This document shows, piece by piece, positions 25,410 through 34,103 of a stretch of 56,296 nucleotides of DNA; position 1 is the first letter of the stretch; every line of letters begins with the position of its first letter. The notes beneath the pieces are model-generated. The model ran no database searches. It was not told the origin of the DNA and saw nothing but the letters and a program-made list of their open reading frames with translations. Source of the stretch: Sphingomonas sp. PR090111-T3T-6A (GTDB taxonomy: Bacteria > Pseudomonadota > Alphaproteobacteria > Sphingomonadales > Sphingomonadaceae). Location of the stretch: the NCBI RefSeq assembly GCF_000383095.1, contig NZ_AORL01000001.1, forward strand, positions 1 through 56,296, given 5' to 3'. A program made the position numbers and the translations under genes.

Positions 25410-25694
25410 ATGAAGCGCAAGATCCTGCTCGGCGGCCTCGTTGCCGCTGCCATGGCCGGGGCGCCGGCTTATGCGCAAAGCTCGGGCCAGCTCCTGAAGG
25501 GCGGCGCGATCGGTGCGGGCGCCGGTGCCGTCGCGGGCGCGATCATTCCGGGCATGTCGGTCGGCACCGGTGCGCTCGTCGGCGCGGCCGGCGGCGCCGC
25601 CATCACGGCGCTGAACCACCGCCACCATTATTATCACGACCGCTATGGTCGCCGTTATTATCTGGATAAGCGCGGCCGCCGCATCTACCGCTGA
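25410..25694 (+). CDS. Small exported glycine-zipper protein
   Basis: A 94-aa protein with a signal peptide (cleavage after AYA, about residue 22), a glycine-zipper segment (about 29-66; GAIGAGAGAVAGAIIPG and GTGALVGAAGGAA) and a basic, Tyr/His/Arg-rich tail (HRHHYYHDRYGRRYY). The start has a good GAGAGGGAG ribosome site 5 nt upstream. Glycine zippers insert in or span membranes; similar small proteins are common in stress regulons. The upstream EcfG-like promoter supports stress control. It is followed by a strong terminator. The precise role is not known. Confidence 0.85.
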   Translation: MKRKILLGGLVAAAMAGAPAYAQSSGQLLKGGAIGAGAGAVAGAIIPGMSVGTGALVGAAGGAAITALNHRHHYYHDRYGRRYYLDKRGRRIYR

Positions 25695-25706
25695 CGCCGG
25701 CTTGAG

Positions 25707-25745
25707 GAAGGGCGCGACCCCTCGGGGGTTCGCGCCCTTCTTCTG
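25707..25745 (+). terminator. Rho-independent terminator, probably two-way
   Basis: A long near-perfect stem with GAAGGGCGCG + ACCCC paired to GGGGT + CGCGCCCTTC (25707-25740) and followed by TTCT. It ends the glycine-zipper transcript, and from the other strand can end the amidotransferase transcript that stops at 25752. Confidence 0.7.
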
Positions 25746-25751
25746 TCCGGT

Positions 25752-26459
25752 TCAGGCCGGCAGCCGCCGGAGCCACTCCCGCAGCATCCGCTGCCCCGCC
25801 CGCGCTGCCTCGCGGCCGAACCGGGCATGGTCTCCGCGGATGACCTCCGCCGAGCTTCCCGCGCCGCGGAGATAATCCGCATCCGCCGTCAGCCAGCGGT
25901 CGATGCCGTCGTCGATATCGCCCATCTCGGGATGGCATTGCAGCGCCAGCACCGAAGCGCCCAGCGCGAAGGCCTGCGGGAAATGCTCAGTCTCGGCGAG
26001 CAGCACCGCGCCTTCCGGCACGTCGAAGCCATCGCCATGCCAGTGCAGCACCGGCGCCCCCGCCAGCGCCGCCAGCGGGGAGCCCCGCCCCGCCGCCGTC
26101 AGCGCGATGGGCGCGAAGCCCACCTCCCGCACAGGACCGGGCGCGACCTTCGCCCCCAGCGCCGCCGCGATGAGCTGCCCACCGAGGCAGACGCCCAGCG
26201 TCGGCCGCCCCGCCGCGAGACGTTCCGATAGCCGGGCGATCTCGCCCTCCATCCACGGATGCCGGTCACGCTCGGGCACGCCCATCGGGCCGCCCATCAG
26301 CACCAGCAGGTCCGGCGAGAGGAAGCCGGCCGTCTCGAACCCCGGATCGCCGAGGCAGAGCCGTTCGATGGCATAGCCCGCATCGGCCAAGGGGCCGGCG
26401 AACGCCGCCGGCCCCTCATGCGCGACATGCTGGACGACGAGCGCCCGCTTGCCCGTCAT
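25752..26459 (-). CDS. Class I glutamine amidotransferase-like protein
   Basis: A 235-aa stand-alone GATase1 domain. The nucleophile Cys is in LGVCLGGQLIAAALG (about 90-104) and the catalytic His in LQCHPEMGD (about 178); an oxyanion-type loop is VLMGGPMGVPE. Similar to GMP-synthase-like amidotransferases and gamma-glutamyl hydrolases such as PuuD-type relatives. The ATG at 26459 overlaps the stop of the flavin oxidoreductase gene (TGATG), so the two are translated together. The amine acceptor or substrate is unknown. Confidence 0.85.
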   Translation of the reverse strand: MTGKRALVVQHVAHEGPAAFAGPLADAGYAIERLCLGDPGFETAGFLSPDLLVLMGGPMGVPERDRHPWMEGEIARLSERLAAGRPTLGVCLGGQLIAAALGAKVAPGPVREVGFAPIALTAAGRGSPLAALAGAPVLHWHGDGFDVPEGAVLLAETEHFPQAFALGASVLALQCHPEMGDIDDGIDRWLTADADYLRGAGSSAEVIRGDHARFGREAARAGQRMLREWLRRLPA

Positions 26460-27862
26460 CAATCGCCCGTCAGGATGCGATCGACGAGCTGCTTCACCGT
26501 CGGCACGAAGCCGTTCGAGTAGAACGGGTCCTGCTTGAAGCGATAGGCGGCATGACCCGCGAACATCAGGTTGCGCTCGACGTCGCCGCCATGCGCGATC
26601 TCCTGAAGCGTCTTCTGGATGCAGAAGCTGCGCGGATCGGCGAGGCGACCGGTCGAGTTCGTGTCATTGTCCGCCCAGGAGGAGAAGCCGCACTGGCTGA
26701 GGCAGCCCATGCAGTCGGCCTGATCCTTGCGGATCACCTTCATCTCTTCGGGCGTCACGAAGACGAGCGTGTTGTCCGGCGTCTTGAGCGCGACGGTGAA
26801 GCCGTGGCCATACCATTCGCGCGCGCGCAACAGGTCGTTGCGCGTGACCCAGAAGCTCTTGCCCTTGACGCCGACGTCGAGCTGGAACTGGTGATCCCCC
26901 GCCGCCTCGCCCGAGAAGGCGATCTGACGCTCGGAGCGCTCCTCCAGATTGCGCAGGAAGGGATTGCGCACCGCCGACGAATAGAAGCCGGTCGGCGAGA
27001 AGCGGTGCAGCAGCACATCGCCCTCGTTCAGCGTCATCAGGCGCTGCTTCCAGGCGTCCGGGATCGGGCTTTCCTGCGTGAGCAGCGGCCGCGTGCCGAA
27101 CTGGAAGGCGATGGCGCCCAGCTCGGGATTGTCGATCCAGTCGTCCCACTCGCGCAGGAACCAGACGTTGCCGGCCATGACGATCGGCGTGGTGTCCGGG
27201 ATGCCGCCCTCGCGCATCGTCTCGCGCAGCGCCTTCACGCGCGGATAGGGATCTTCCGGCTTCAGCGGATCTTCGGCGTTGGACAGGCCGTTATGGCCGC
27301 CCGCCTTCCACGGGTCCTCATAGACCACCGCCGCGAGCCAGTCCGCCGCCTTGTGATAGGCGCGCTTCCACAGCGCGCGGAACGCGCGGGCGGAGCTGAC
27401 GATCGGCAGGTAGCTCACCTGATGCTCGGCCGCGATCTCGGAGAGCTTGTAGGGCATGCCCGCGCCGCAGGTGACGCCCGAGACGAGCCCCCGCGTGCGC
27501 TCCAGAACGCCCTGGAGCACGCGCTGCGCACCGCCCATCTCCCACAGCACGTTGATGTTGATCGCGCCCTTGCCGGAGGCAAGATCATAGGCGCGCTTCA
27601 CCTGCTCGACGGCGCCGTCGATGGCGTACTGGATCAGCTCCTCATGCCGCTCGCGGCGCGTCAGCGCGCGATATATCTGCGGGATGATCTTGCCTTCATG
27701 ATCGTAGCTGTCGGCGTTCACCGCCGACACAGTGCCGATGCCCCCCGCAGCAGCCCACGCCCCCGAACTCATATGATTGGTCGCCGAAACGCCCTTGCCG
27801 CCCTCGACGAGCGGCCATACTTCGCGGCCGCCGTACAGGATCGGCTGCAAACCTTTGAACAA
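26459..27862 (-). CDS. Nitronate monooxygenase / NAD(P)H-dependent flavin oxidoreductase
   Basis: A 467-aa FMN enzyme of the 2-nitropropane dioxygenase / PfaD-like family. Signs are HMSSGAWAAAGGIGTVSAV near residue 30, GVTCGAGMPYKLSEIAAEH and PIVMAGNVWFLREWDDW followed by FGTRPLLTQESP. A C-terminal region has the cysteine pattern CMGCLSQCG and a later Cys in RSFC, which could hold a metal or iron-sulfur cluster; this is not part of the minimal family. It is longer than minimal family members (about 320-350 aa). It overlaps the amidotransferase gene. Nitroalkane oxidation is possible; the true substrate is uncertain. Confidence 0.83.
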   Translation of the reverse strand: MFKGLQPILYGGREVWPLVEGGKGVSATNHMSSGAWAAAGGIGTVSAVNADSYDHEGKIIPQIYRALTRRERHEELIQYAIDGAVEQVKRAYDLASGKGAININVLWEMGGAQRVLQGVLERTRGLVSGVTCGAGMPYKLSEIAAEHQVSYLPIVSSARAFRALWKRAYHKAADWLAAVVYEDPWKAGGHNGLSNAEDPLKPEDPYPRVKALRETMREGGIPDTTPIVMAGNVWFLREWDDWIDNPELGAIAFQFGTRPLLTQESPIPDAWKQRLMTLNEGDVLLHRFSPTGFYSSAVRNPFLRNLEERSERQIAFSGEAAGDHQFQLDVGVKGKSFWVTRNDLLRAREWYGHGFTVALKTPDNTLVFVTPEEMKVIRKDQADCMGCLSQCGFSSWADNDTNSTGRLADPRSFCIQKTLQEIAHGGDVERNLMFAGHAAYRFKQDPFYSNGFVPTVKQLVDRILTGD

Positions 27863-27943
27863 ATCGTCCTCCGTCCCGGAACTGGACCCCGGCGGGTCTT
27901 TAGCAGGAAGCGCGGGATTGCGCTCCTTAATATTGCCTTGATG

Positions 27944-29086
27944 TCAGGATAACGCTCCGGAGCGGCCCATGGCCTCCTCATAGAGCGTCCGATAAGCCGC
28001 GATCATTGCCTCCTCGCCATAGCGCGCCCAGGCGATCTGCCGGTTCGCGGAGCCGAGCCTGTGGCGCAGATCGCGGCTGGCGATCAGGCGGCCCAGCGCC
28101 TCGGCGAGGCCAGGCTCGTCCTCGGGCGGCACGATGTAGCGGCGGTTGCCCGGCGCGACCATGGAGGCGACGTCGCCCACCTCGGTCGCCACCACGGGCA
28201 GGCCGGCGGCCATCGCCTCGACCAGGGATATCGGGAACTGCTCGCTGTCGGAGGACAGCGCGAAGATGTCGAAATGCCCGACATAACGCGCCGCATCGGG
28301 CAGGAAGCCCGGCAGCAGCAGCCGGTCGGCCACGCCCTCGGCCTGCGCCGCGGCGAGGACGGCATCGCGCTCCGGCCCCTCGCCTACGATCACCAGCCGC
28401 CCGCCCTGCCCCGATCGCGCGAACATGCGGACGAGGCGCGGCAGGTTCTTCACGCCACGCAGGCCCGCCATCGTGCCCACCACCACGTCGCCCGAGGCAC
28501 GGCGGAAGCTGGGGATGGAGTCCGGCTCGGGTTGGCCAGCGTATCGCTCCAGCGGCACGCCGTTGGGAATGCGGCGGATGCGGGCGGCAGGGCGCCCCCA
28601 GTCGATCCGGGCGATCCGCTCCAGCCGGGCGGACGGCACCACGGTGCGATAGGCGGAGCCCAGCGCGAGGCGGCGGAACAGGATGCGCGAGCGCTTCTGC
28701 CGGACCAGTTCGTCCGCGTTGAAGCCATCCTCATGATGGACCAGCGGCGGCAGCCCCATGCCCCGCGCATGAAGGCGATGCGCCATCACCCCGTCCATCG
28801 CCCCCCAGTTGTAGCTGAGCACGAGGTCGAAACCGGTCATGTAGCGGGCGAGCTGGCGATAGCGGCCGAGACCGGGCCGCCCCGCGAGCGAGGGCGCGTC
28901 GTCACCCCCCGGAAAGCGAACGGCGATGCCCGGATCGATCGCGTGGCGCGCGCCCAGCGCATCGGGGACGGCGCTCAGCACCACATGCTCCGCCGACGCG
29001 CCAAAGGCATTCATCAGTCGAACCGCACGCGCCTCCTTCCCACCCAGCGAAAAGGTCGAATGGAGATGAAGGACTCGTACCGACAT
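27944..29086 (-). CDS. Glycosyltransferase family 4 protein
   Basis: A 380-aa GT-B glycosyltransferase. The N-terminal part has LHLHSTFSLGGKEARAVRLMNAFG, a family-4 acceptor-binding loop. The C-terminal sugar-nucleotide part has GTMAGLRGVKNLPRLVRMFA, VIVGEGPERDAV, LLPGFLPDAARYVGHFDIFALSSDSEQFPISLVEAMAAGLPVVATEVGDV with the EX7E pattern. It may add a sugar to a cell-surface glycan or lipid. No other polysaccharide genes adjoin it, so it stands alone between the flavin oxidoreductase and the alpha/beta hydrolase. Confidence 0.88.
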   Translation of the reverse strand: MSVRVLHLHSTFSLGGKEARAVRLMNAFGASAEHVVLSAVPDALGARHAIDPGIAVRFPGGDDAPSLAGRPGLGRYRQLARYMTGFDLVLSYNWGAMDGVMAHRLHARGMGLPPLVHHEDGFNADELVRQKRSRILFRRLALGSAYRTVVPSARLERIARIDWGRPAARIRRIPNGVPLERYAGQPEPDSIPSFRRASGDVVVGTMAGLRGVKNLPRLVRMFARSGQGGRLVIVGEGPERDAVLAAAQAEGVADRLLLPGFLPDAARYVGHFDIFALSSDSEQFPISLVEAMAAGLPVVATEVGDVASMVAPGNRRYIVPPEDEPGLAEALGRLIASRDLRHRLGSANRQIAWARYGEEAMIAAYRTLYEEAMGRSGALS

Positions 29087-29138
29087 GACCCCAACGGCTT
29101 ATGCCATTCGGGCGATGAACCGAAGGTGGCTGATCGTC

Positions 29139-30026
29139 CTACTGTCCTGTGATGATACGACTGAGCAGCCTGTCGATTGCCGCTACAGAATCCGGTTCGT
29201 CCAGCGCCGGGGCGTGGCCGACGTCCGCGACGGTGGTGACATCGAGGCCCGGCAGGCGCCGCGCCATCTCGTCCGCCGTCGCCGCCGTCAGCAGATCGCT
29301 CCGCGCGCCGCGCAACAGCGCCACCGGGCGGCCCGCCAGCGCCTCGAAGGCCGGCCACAGGTCCACCGGCGGCGCGTCCGCCGGCACCTCGCGGATCGGC
29401 TCGGCGATGCGCATGTCGTAATCGAACACGATGCGCCCCGCCGAGGTGAGGCGGCAGACACGCTTGGCCATCGCCAGCCAGTCGCGCAGATCGTAGCGGG
29501 GATAGACGTCGCGCTGCGCCTCGGCGAGCGCACGGGCGGCGTGGAGCCAGGTCGGCCAGCTCGCGCTCTTGCCGACATAGGTGCGAATGCGCGCCATGCC
29601 GGCAGGATCGATCACCGGGCCGATATCGTTCAGCAGCACGCCGGCCAGCCGCTCGGGCGTGGTCGCCGCGATCAGCATGGCGAGGATGCCGCCGAGCGAG
29701 GTGCCGAACAGCACCACCTTGTCGAGCTTCAGCGCCACGAACAGCGCGCCGATGTCGAGCACGTAGGACGGCGGCGCGTAAGTGGAGGAATCGGGCGCCG
29801 GCGGGCTCTCGCCCCGGCCGCGCAGGTCGATCGCGATCACGCGCCAGGCGGGCGACAGCCGCTCCTCCACATCCGTGAAATCGCGCGCGTTGCGGGTCAG
29901 GCCGGGGACGCAGAGGATCGCCGGACGCCCCTCCGCCTCAGGCCCGCCGGGATAGTCGCGGTAATGGAGCTTGAGCCCGTCGGTCGTCTGCCACCAACCG
30001 TCTTCGTAAGGCTGCGATACGGCCAT
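29139..30026 (-). CDS. Alpha/beta-fold hydrolase
   Basis: A 295-aa hydrolase from ATG 30026 (GGGAGA ribosome site 5 nt upstream). Motifs are an oxyanion region CVPGLTRNARDF, IDLRGRGES, the nucleophile elbow LFGTSLGG (Ser near 108), acid LLRGARSDLL and the catalytic His in VGHAPALDEP. This order is typical of esterases and haloalkane-dehalogenase-like hydrolases. No signal peptide, so cytoplasmic. Divergent from selO with 37 bp between. The substrate is not predictable. Confidence 0.87.
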   Translation of the reverse strand: MAVSQPYEDGWWQTTDGLKLHYRDYPGGPEAEGRPAILCVPGLTRNARDFTDVEERLSPAWRVIAIDLRGRGESPPAPDSSTYAPPSYVLDIGALFVALKLDKVVLFGTSLGGILAMLIAATTPERLAGVLLNDIGPVIDPAGMARIRTYVGKSASWPTWLHAARALAEAQRDVYPRYDLRDWLAMAKRVCRLTSAGRIVFDYDMRIAEPIREVPADAPPVDLWPAFEALAGRPVALLRGARSDLLTAATADEMARRLPGLDVTTVADVGHAPALDEPDSVAAIDRLLSRIITGQ

Positions 30027-30063
30027 GCTTGTCTCCCATGCGCGGCGCGCCCCATATCGCGGC

Positions 30064-31473
30064 ATGGCCACTTCCCCGCAAGCACCCTCCGCCTTCCGCC
30101 CCGAGGCGCGCATCCTCTCTCTGGGCGACGCATTCTACGATCGCGTGACGGCGGCCAATTTCCCGGCGACCATCCTGCGCTTCCGCAACGATCGCGCGGC
30201 GGCGGAGGTGGGGCTGGACGGTCTCAGCGACGCCGAGTGGATCGAGCGTTTCGGCCGCTTCCAGCCCTTCGAGGGATCGCTCGAAGAACCGCTGGCGCTG
30301 CGCTATCACGGCCACCAGTTCCGCCAGTACAACCCCGAGCTGGGCGACGGGCGCGGCTTCCTCTTCGCCCAGATGCGCGGCCGCGATGGCCGGCTCATGG
30401 ACCTCGGCACCAAGGGCTCGGGCCAGACGCCGTGGAGCCGCTTCGGAGACGGCCGCCTGACGCTCAAGGGCGGCCTGCGCGAAATCCTCGCCACCGAGAT
30501 GCTGGAGGCGCTGGGGGTCAACACCTCGCGGACCTTCTCACTGATCGAGACGGGCGAAGCGCTCCATCGCGGCGACGAGCCCTCCCCCACCCGCTCGGCC
30601 GTGCTGGTGCGGCTCTCCCACGGGCATATCCGCATCGGCAGCTTCCAGCGTCTCGCCTATCTGAACGATGCGGCGGGCACTGAAGCGCTGGTCCGCTATT
30701 GCCTGGAGGAGCTGTACGGCGAGCGGCCCGGCGAGCACCCGGCGCTCCGCCTCTACGAGCTGGTGGTCGGGCGAACGGCGCGGCTGGCGGCGTCCTACAT
30801 GGCGGCGGGGTTCGTCCATGGCGTGCTCAACAGCGACAATATCGCGATCACCGCCGAGAGCTTCGACTATGGCCCATGGCGCTTCACGCCCTATTGGGAC
30901 CCGAGCTTCACCGCAGCCTATTTCGACCAGACCGGCCTCTATTCCTTCGGACGCCAGCCGCAGGCGATCCATTGGGACGCAGCCCAGCTCGCCCTCTCGC
31001 TCACCGCGATGGAGCCGGTGGAGGCGCTGGCGCCCATCCTCGACCACTTCCCCGCGCTCTACGAACAGGCGCTGGCCGACGCGATGCTGAAGCGCCTCGG
31101 CGTGACACCGCGGGGCGAGGCCGAGGACATCGCGCTCACCGATGCGATCACCCGCGCGCTCCAGCAGAACACCATCACCATCGACCGCTTCTTCTTCGAC
31201 TGGCGGGGCGGAGCCCGGCGCGCGGCCTCTCCCGACGAGGCGGCCTATGACCATCCCGTCTTCCGCCCCTTCGTCGAAGCGGTCGCGGACTATCAGCCGA
31301 CGGTGTCGCTCGATCATCCCTATTGGGCCGACGCCGAACCATGCTCGATGCACATCGAGGAGGTCGAGGCGATCTGGGCGCCTATCGCGGAGGCCGATGA
31401 CTGGTCGCGCATGGAACGAAAAGTGAAGGAAATCCGTCGTATGGGGGACGCCATGGCATCGCCGCGCCCTTGA
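30064..31473 (+). CDS. selO: SelO/YdiU-family protein adenylyltransferase
   Basis: A 469-aa pseudokinase of the SelO (YdiU, UPF0061) family, which transfers AMP to Ser/Thr/Tyr of other proteins and is linked to redox stress. Signature stretches are GHQFRQYNPELGDGRG, LGTKGSGQTPWSRFGDGRLTLKGGLREIL, FVHGVLNSDNIAI with the metal-binding Asp, and DYGPWRF. The family C-terminal Cys (CSS in E. coli) is absent; the protein ends near MGDAMASPRP. It is followed at 55 bp by astD. Start is ATG 30064; an in-frame upstream start would overlap the divergent hydrolase. Confidence 0.9.
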   Translation: MATSPQAPSAFRPEARILSLGDAFYDRVTAANFPATILRFRNDRAAAEVGLDGLSDAEWIERFGRFQPFEGSLEEPLALRYHGHQFRQYNPELGDGRGFLFAQMRGRDGRLMDLGTKGSGQTPWSRFGDGRLTLKGGLREILATEMLEALGVNTSRTFSLIETGEALHRGDEPSPTRSAVLVRLSHGHIRIGSFQRLAYLNDAAGTEALVRYCLEELYGERPGEHPALRLYELVVGRTARLAASYMAAGFVHGVLNSDNIAITAESFDYGPWRFTPYWDPSFTAAYFDQTGLYSFGRQPQAIHWDAAQLALSLTAMEPVEALAPILDHFPALYEQALADAMLKRLGVTPRGEAEDIALTDAITRALQQNTITIDRFFFDWRGGARRAASPDEAAYDHPVFRPFVEAVADYQPTVSLDHPYWADAEPCSMHIEEVEAIWAPIAEADDWSRMERKVKEIRRMGDAMASPRP

Positions 31474-31528
31474 CCGGGCAGGGCAAAGAATGCTGGGTAA
31501 GCAGTTGGACAGGCGAGCAATTCCACCC

Positions 31529-32932
31529 ATGCTGATTTCGACCGAACCCGCCACCGGCGCCACCCTCTGGAAGGGTGCGGAAGGCGATCCCGACGCGGAG
31601 GTGGCGGCGGCGCGCGGCGCGTGGGCGGAATGGGCCGCCCGCCCGCTCACCGTGCGCATCGAGGCGCTGCGTCGCGTCGCCAACATGATCCGCTCGCGCG
31701 CCGACGCCTTCGCCGAGCTGATCGCGCGCGAGACCGGCAAGCCGCTGTGGGAGGCGCTCACCGAGGTGCAGTCGGTGATCGCCAAGGTGGACATCTCGGT
31801 CAGCGCCTATTCGGAGCGGACCTCCCAGCGGAAGCTCGAAGGGGCGATGCAGTCCCGAACCGCGCTGCGCCACAAGCCGCATGGCGTGCTGGCGGTGCTA
31901 GGGCCGTTCAACTTCCCGGCACACCTCCCCAACGGCCATATCGTCCCCGCGCTGATGGCGGGCAACGCGGTGGTGTTCAAACCGTCCGAGAAAGCCCCGG
32001 CCTCCGGCGCCTTCCTCGTCCAATGCTTCCATGAGGCGGGTATCCCCGAAGGCTGCCTCCGCCTGCTGGTCGGCAGGCCAGAGACAGGGCAGGCGCTCGC
32101 CCGGCATCCCGGCGTCGATGGCGTGCTCTTCACCGGCTCGGTCCGTGCGGGCCAGGCCCTCCACCGCCAGTTCGCCGAGACGCCCCACAAGATGCTGGCG
32201 CTCGAAATGGGCGGCAACAATCCCATCGTCGTGTGGGAAACGCCGCATCTCCACGCCGCCGCCATCCTGTGCGTGCAGTCGGCCTATCTTACCGCCGGTC
32301 AGCGCTGCACCTCCGCGCGCCGCCTGATCGTGCGCGACGGGATGCACGAGCCGCTGCTCGACGAGATCGCCAAGCTCGTCGGCCGTCTCGTCATCGACGA
32401 GCCGCTCGCCAAGCCCGCGCCCTTCATGGGGCCGGTGATCGACAATGATGCGGCCGATCATCTCCAGAATGCCTGGCTCGACCTCATCATGCGCGGCGGC
32501 CGCCCGATCCACCATCTCCAGCGGACCGATCCCGACCGCCCCTTCCTCACGCCCGGCCTGATCGACGTCACCGACATGGACAAGCGCGCCGACGAGGAGC
32601 TGTTCGGCCCGATCCTCCAGATGATCCGCGTGCCGGACTTCGACGCCGCGCTGGCCGAGGCCAACGCCACCCGATACGGCCTGTGCGCCTCGCTCATCAC
32701 CGATCAGCCGGCGCTTTACGAGCGCTTCTGGTCGGTCGTCCGCGCCGGCATCATCAACTGGAACCGGCCGACCAACGGCGCGCCCTCCAATGCGCCCTTC
32801 GGCGGCATCGGCCTCTCCGGCAACCACCGCCCCAGCGCCTACTATGCGGCGGACTACTGCGCCTATCCGGTCGTCTCGGGCGAGGCGGAGACGATCCGCG
32901 CCTCGATCGGCGTGGGCCTGCGCGACTCCTAA
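31529..32932 (+). CDS. astD: N-succinylglutamate 5-semialdehyde dehydrogenase
   Basis: A 467-aa NAD-dependent aldehyde dehydrogenase of the AstD type. It oxidises N-succinylglutamate semialdehyde, the fourth step in arginine succinyltransferase degradation. Motifs are GPFNFPAHLPNGHIVPAL, FTGSVRAGQALHRQFA, the active Glu in LALEMGGNNP, the nucleophile Cys in TAGQRCTSARR and the ending FGGIGLSGNHRPSAYYAADYCAYP, all characteristic of AstD. ATG 31490 has a better ribosome site and would add 13 residues. No astABE genes are in the window. Confidence 0.9.
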   Translation: MLISTEPATGATLWKGAEGDPDAEVAAARGAWAEWAARPLTVRIEALRRVANMIRSRADAFAELIARETGKPLWEALTEVQSVIAKVDISVSAYSERTSQRKLEGAMQSRTALRHKPHGVLAVLGPFNFPAHLPNGHIVPALMAGNAVVFKPSEKAPASGAFLVQCFHEAGIPEGCLRLLVGRPETGQALARHPGVDGVLFTGSVRAGQALHRQFAETPHKMLALEMGGNNPIVVWETPHLHAAAILCVQSAYLTAGQRCTSARRLIVRDGMHEPLLDEIAKLVGRLVIDEPLAKPAPFMGPVIDNDAADHLQNAWLDLIMRGGRPIHHLQRTDPDRPFLTPGLIDVTDMDKRADEELFGPILQMIRVPDFDAALAEANATRYGLCASLITDQPALYERFWSVVRAGIINWNRPTNGAPSNAPFGGIGLSGNHRPSAYYAADYCAYPVVSGEAETIRASIGVGLRDS

Positions 32933-33017
32933 CGCGGGCACCGCCCCAAGCTCTTCTAGCCCGGCCCCAAGATGCTTTCGGTTGTGACGCGGCGCGTCCT
33001 GCCCCATCTCCCGCATC

Positions 33018-33809
33018 ATGGCATCCTTGTTGGACCCCTCGGCGCGCGGGCGCGTCATCCTCGTCGGCGCCGGACCCGGCGATCCCGGCCTCCTCACCCT
33101 GAAGGCGGTGGAGGCGCTGCGCTCGTGCGATGTGGTCGTCCATGACGGGCTGATCGACCCGCGCGTGCTGGATTATGCGCCCGAGCACGCCCAGCGCATC
33201 TCGGTCGCCAAGAAGCGCGCGCGCCACACTTTGCCTCAGGAGGCGATCAACGCGCTGATCATCGCGCATGTCCGCGCGGGCTCGATCGTGGTGCGGCTGA
33301 AGGGCGGCGACCCCTTCGTCTTTGGCCGTGGCGGCGAGGAAGTCGAAGAGGTGCGCGCGGCGGGCCTTCCCGTCGAGGTGATCCCCGGCGTGTCGGCGGC
33401 GCTCGGCTGCGCGGCGGAGGCGATGCTGCCCTTGACCCATCGCGACTGGTCGAGCGCGGTCAGCTTCGTCGCCGGCCAGTGCAAGGGCCTCTCCGAGCAG
33501 AACTGGTCCGGCCTCGCCGGCAAGGGCCGCACGCTCGTCATCTACATGGGCGTCGCCAACGCCGACGCGATCGCGGACAAGCTGATGGCCGACGGCGTCG
33601 ACCCGGCGCTCCCCGTCGCGATCATCGAGAAGGGCACGCTGCCCGGCCATCGCGCGCTCAGGACGCTGCTGGCGGACCTCGGCGACATGGTGGCGCGCGA
33701 GACGGTCGAAAGCCCCGCGATCATCGTCGTGGGCGAGGTGGTGGTGCTGTCCGATGCCGAGAACCGGCTCGCGACGCTGGCGGCGCAGGCGGAGGCCCTG
33801 AAGGCATGA
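33018..33809 (+). CDS. cobA: Uroporphyrinogen-III C-methyltransferase (siroheme synthesis)
   Basis: A 263-aa SUMT that makes precorrin-2 from uroporphyrinogen III using S-adenosylmethionine. Motifs are VGAGPGDPGLLTLKAVEAL, VVHDGLID, VRLKGGDPFVFGRGGEE, IPGVSAALGCAAEAMLPLTHRD and the SAM-binding region GKGRTLVIYMGVAN. It lacks the CysG dehydrogenase/chelatase half. It leads a tightly overlapping operon with DUF2849, cysI, DUF934 and cysH, so it supplies the siroheme of sulfite reductase. Confidence 0.93.
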   Translation: MASLLDPSARGRVILVGAGPGDPGLLTLKAVEALRSCDVVVHDGLIDPRVLDYAPEHAQRISVAKKRARHTLPQEAINALIIAHVRAGSIVVRLKGGDPFVFGRGGEEVEEVRAAGLPVEVIPGVSAALGCAAEAMLPLTHRDWSSAVSFVAGQCKGLSEQNWSGLAGKGRTLVIYMGVANADAIADKLMADGVDPALPVAIIEKGTLPGHRALRTLLADLGDMVARETVESPAIIVVGEVVVLSDAENRLATLAAQAEALKA

Positions 33810-34102
33810 AAATCGCGACCGGAAACGACCTCGCCACCGGCGACGTGGTGTGGTGGGACGGCGAAGGCTGGACCCGCCATATCGAGGACGCCGCCGACGT
33901 CGGCGAGAATGGCGCCGCCCTGATCGCGCGCGAGGAAGCCTCGCGCCGCGTCAACGTGCCCTACATCATCGACGCCGAAATGACCCCGCGCGGCCCCCGC
34001 CCCGCCCATATCAAGGATCGCATCCGCGCCTATGGGCCGACGGTGCGCCTCGACCTGAACCGCGTTCCCATCGATCCCGCGACCGGAAGCTGGGTGATCT
34101 GA
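33806..34102 (+). CDS. DUF2849 protein of the cysteine operon
   Basis: A 98-aa small soluble protein matching DUF2849, overlapping cobA (ATGA) and leaving one base to cysI. Landmarks are ATGDVVWWDGEGWTRHIEDA and EASRRVNVPYIIDAEMTPRGPRPAHIKDRIRAYGP. It is found next to cysI in many alphaproteobacteria, and a helper role for sulfite reductase (electron delivery or siroheme loading) is only suspected. Confidence 0.88.
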   Translation: MKIATGNDLATGDVVWWDGEGWTRHIEDAADVGENGAALIAREEASRRVNVPYIIDAEMTPRGPRPAHIKDRIRAYGPTVRLDLNRVPIDPATGSWVI

Positions 34103-34103
34103 C

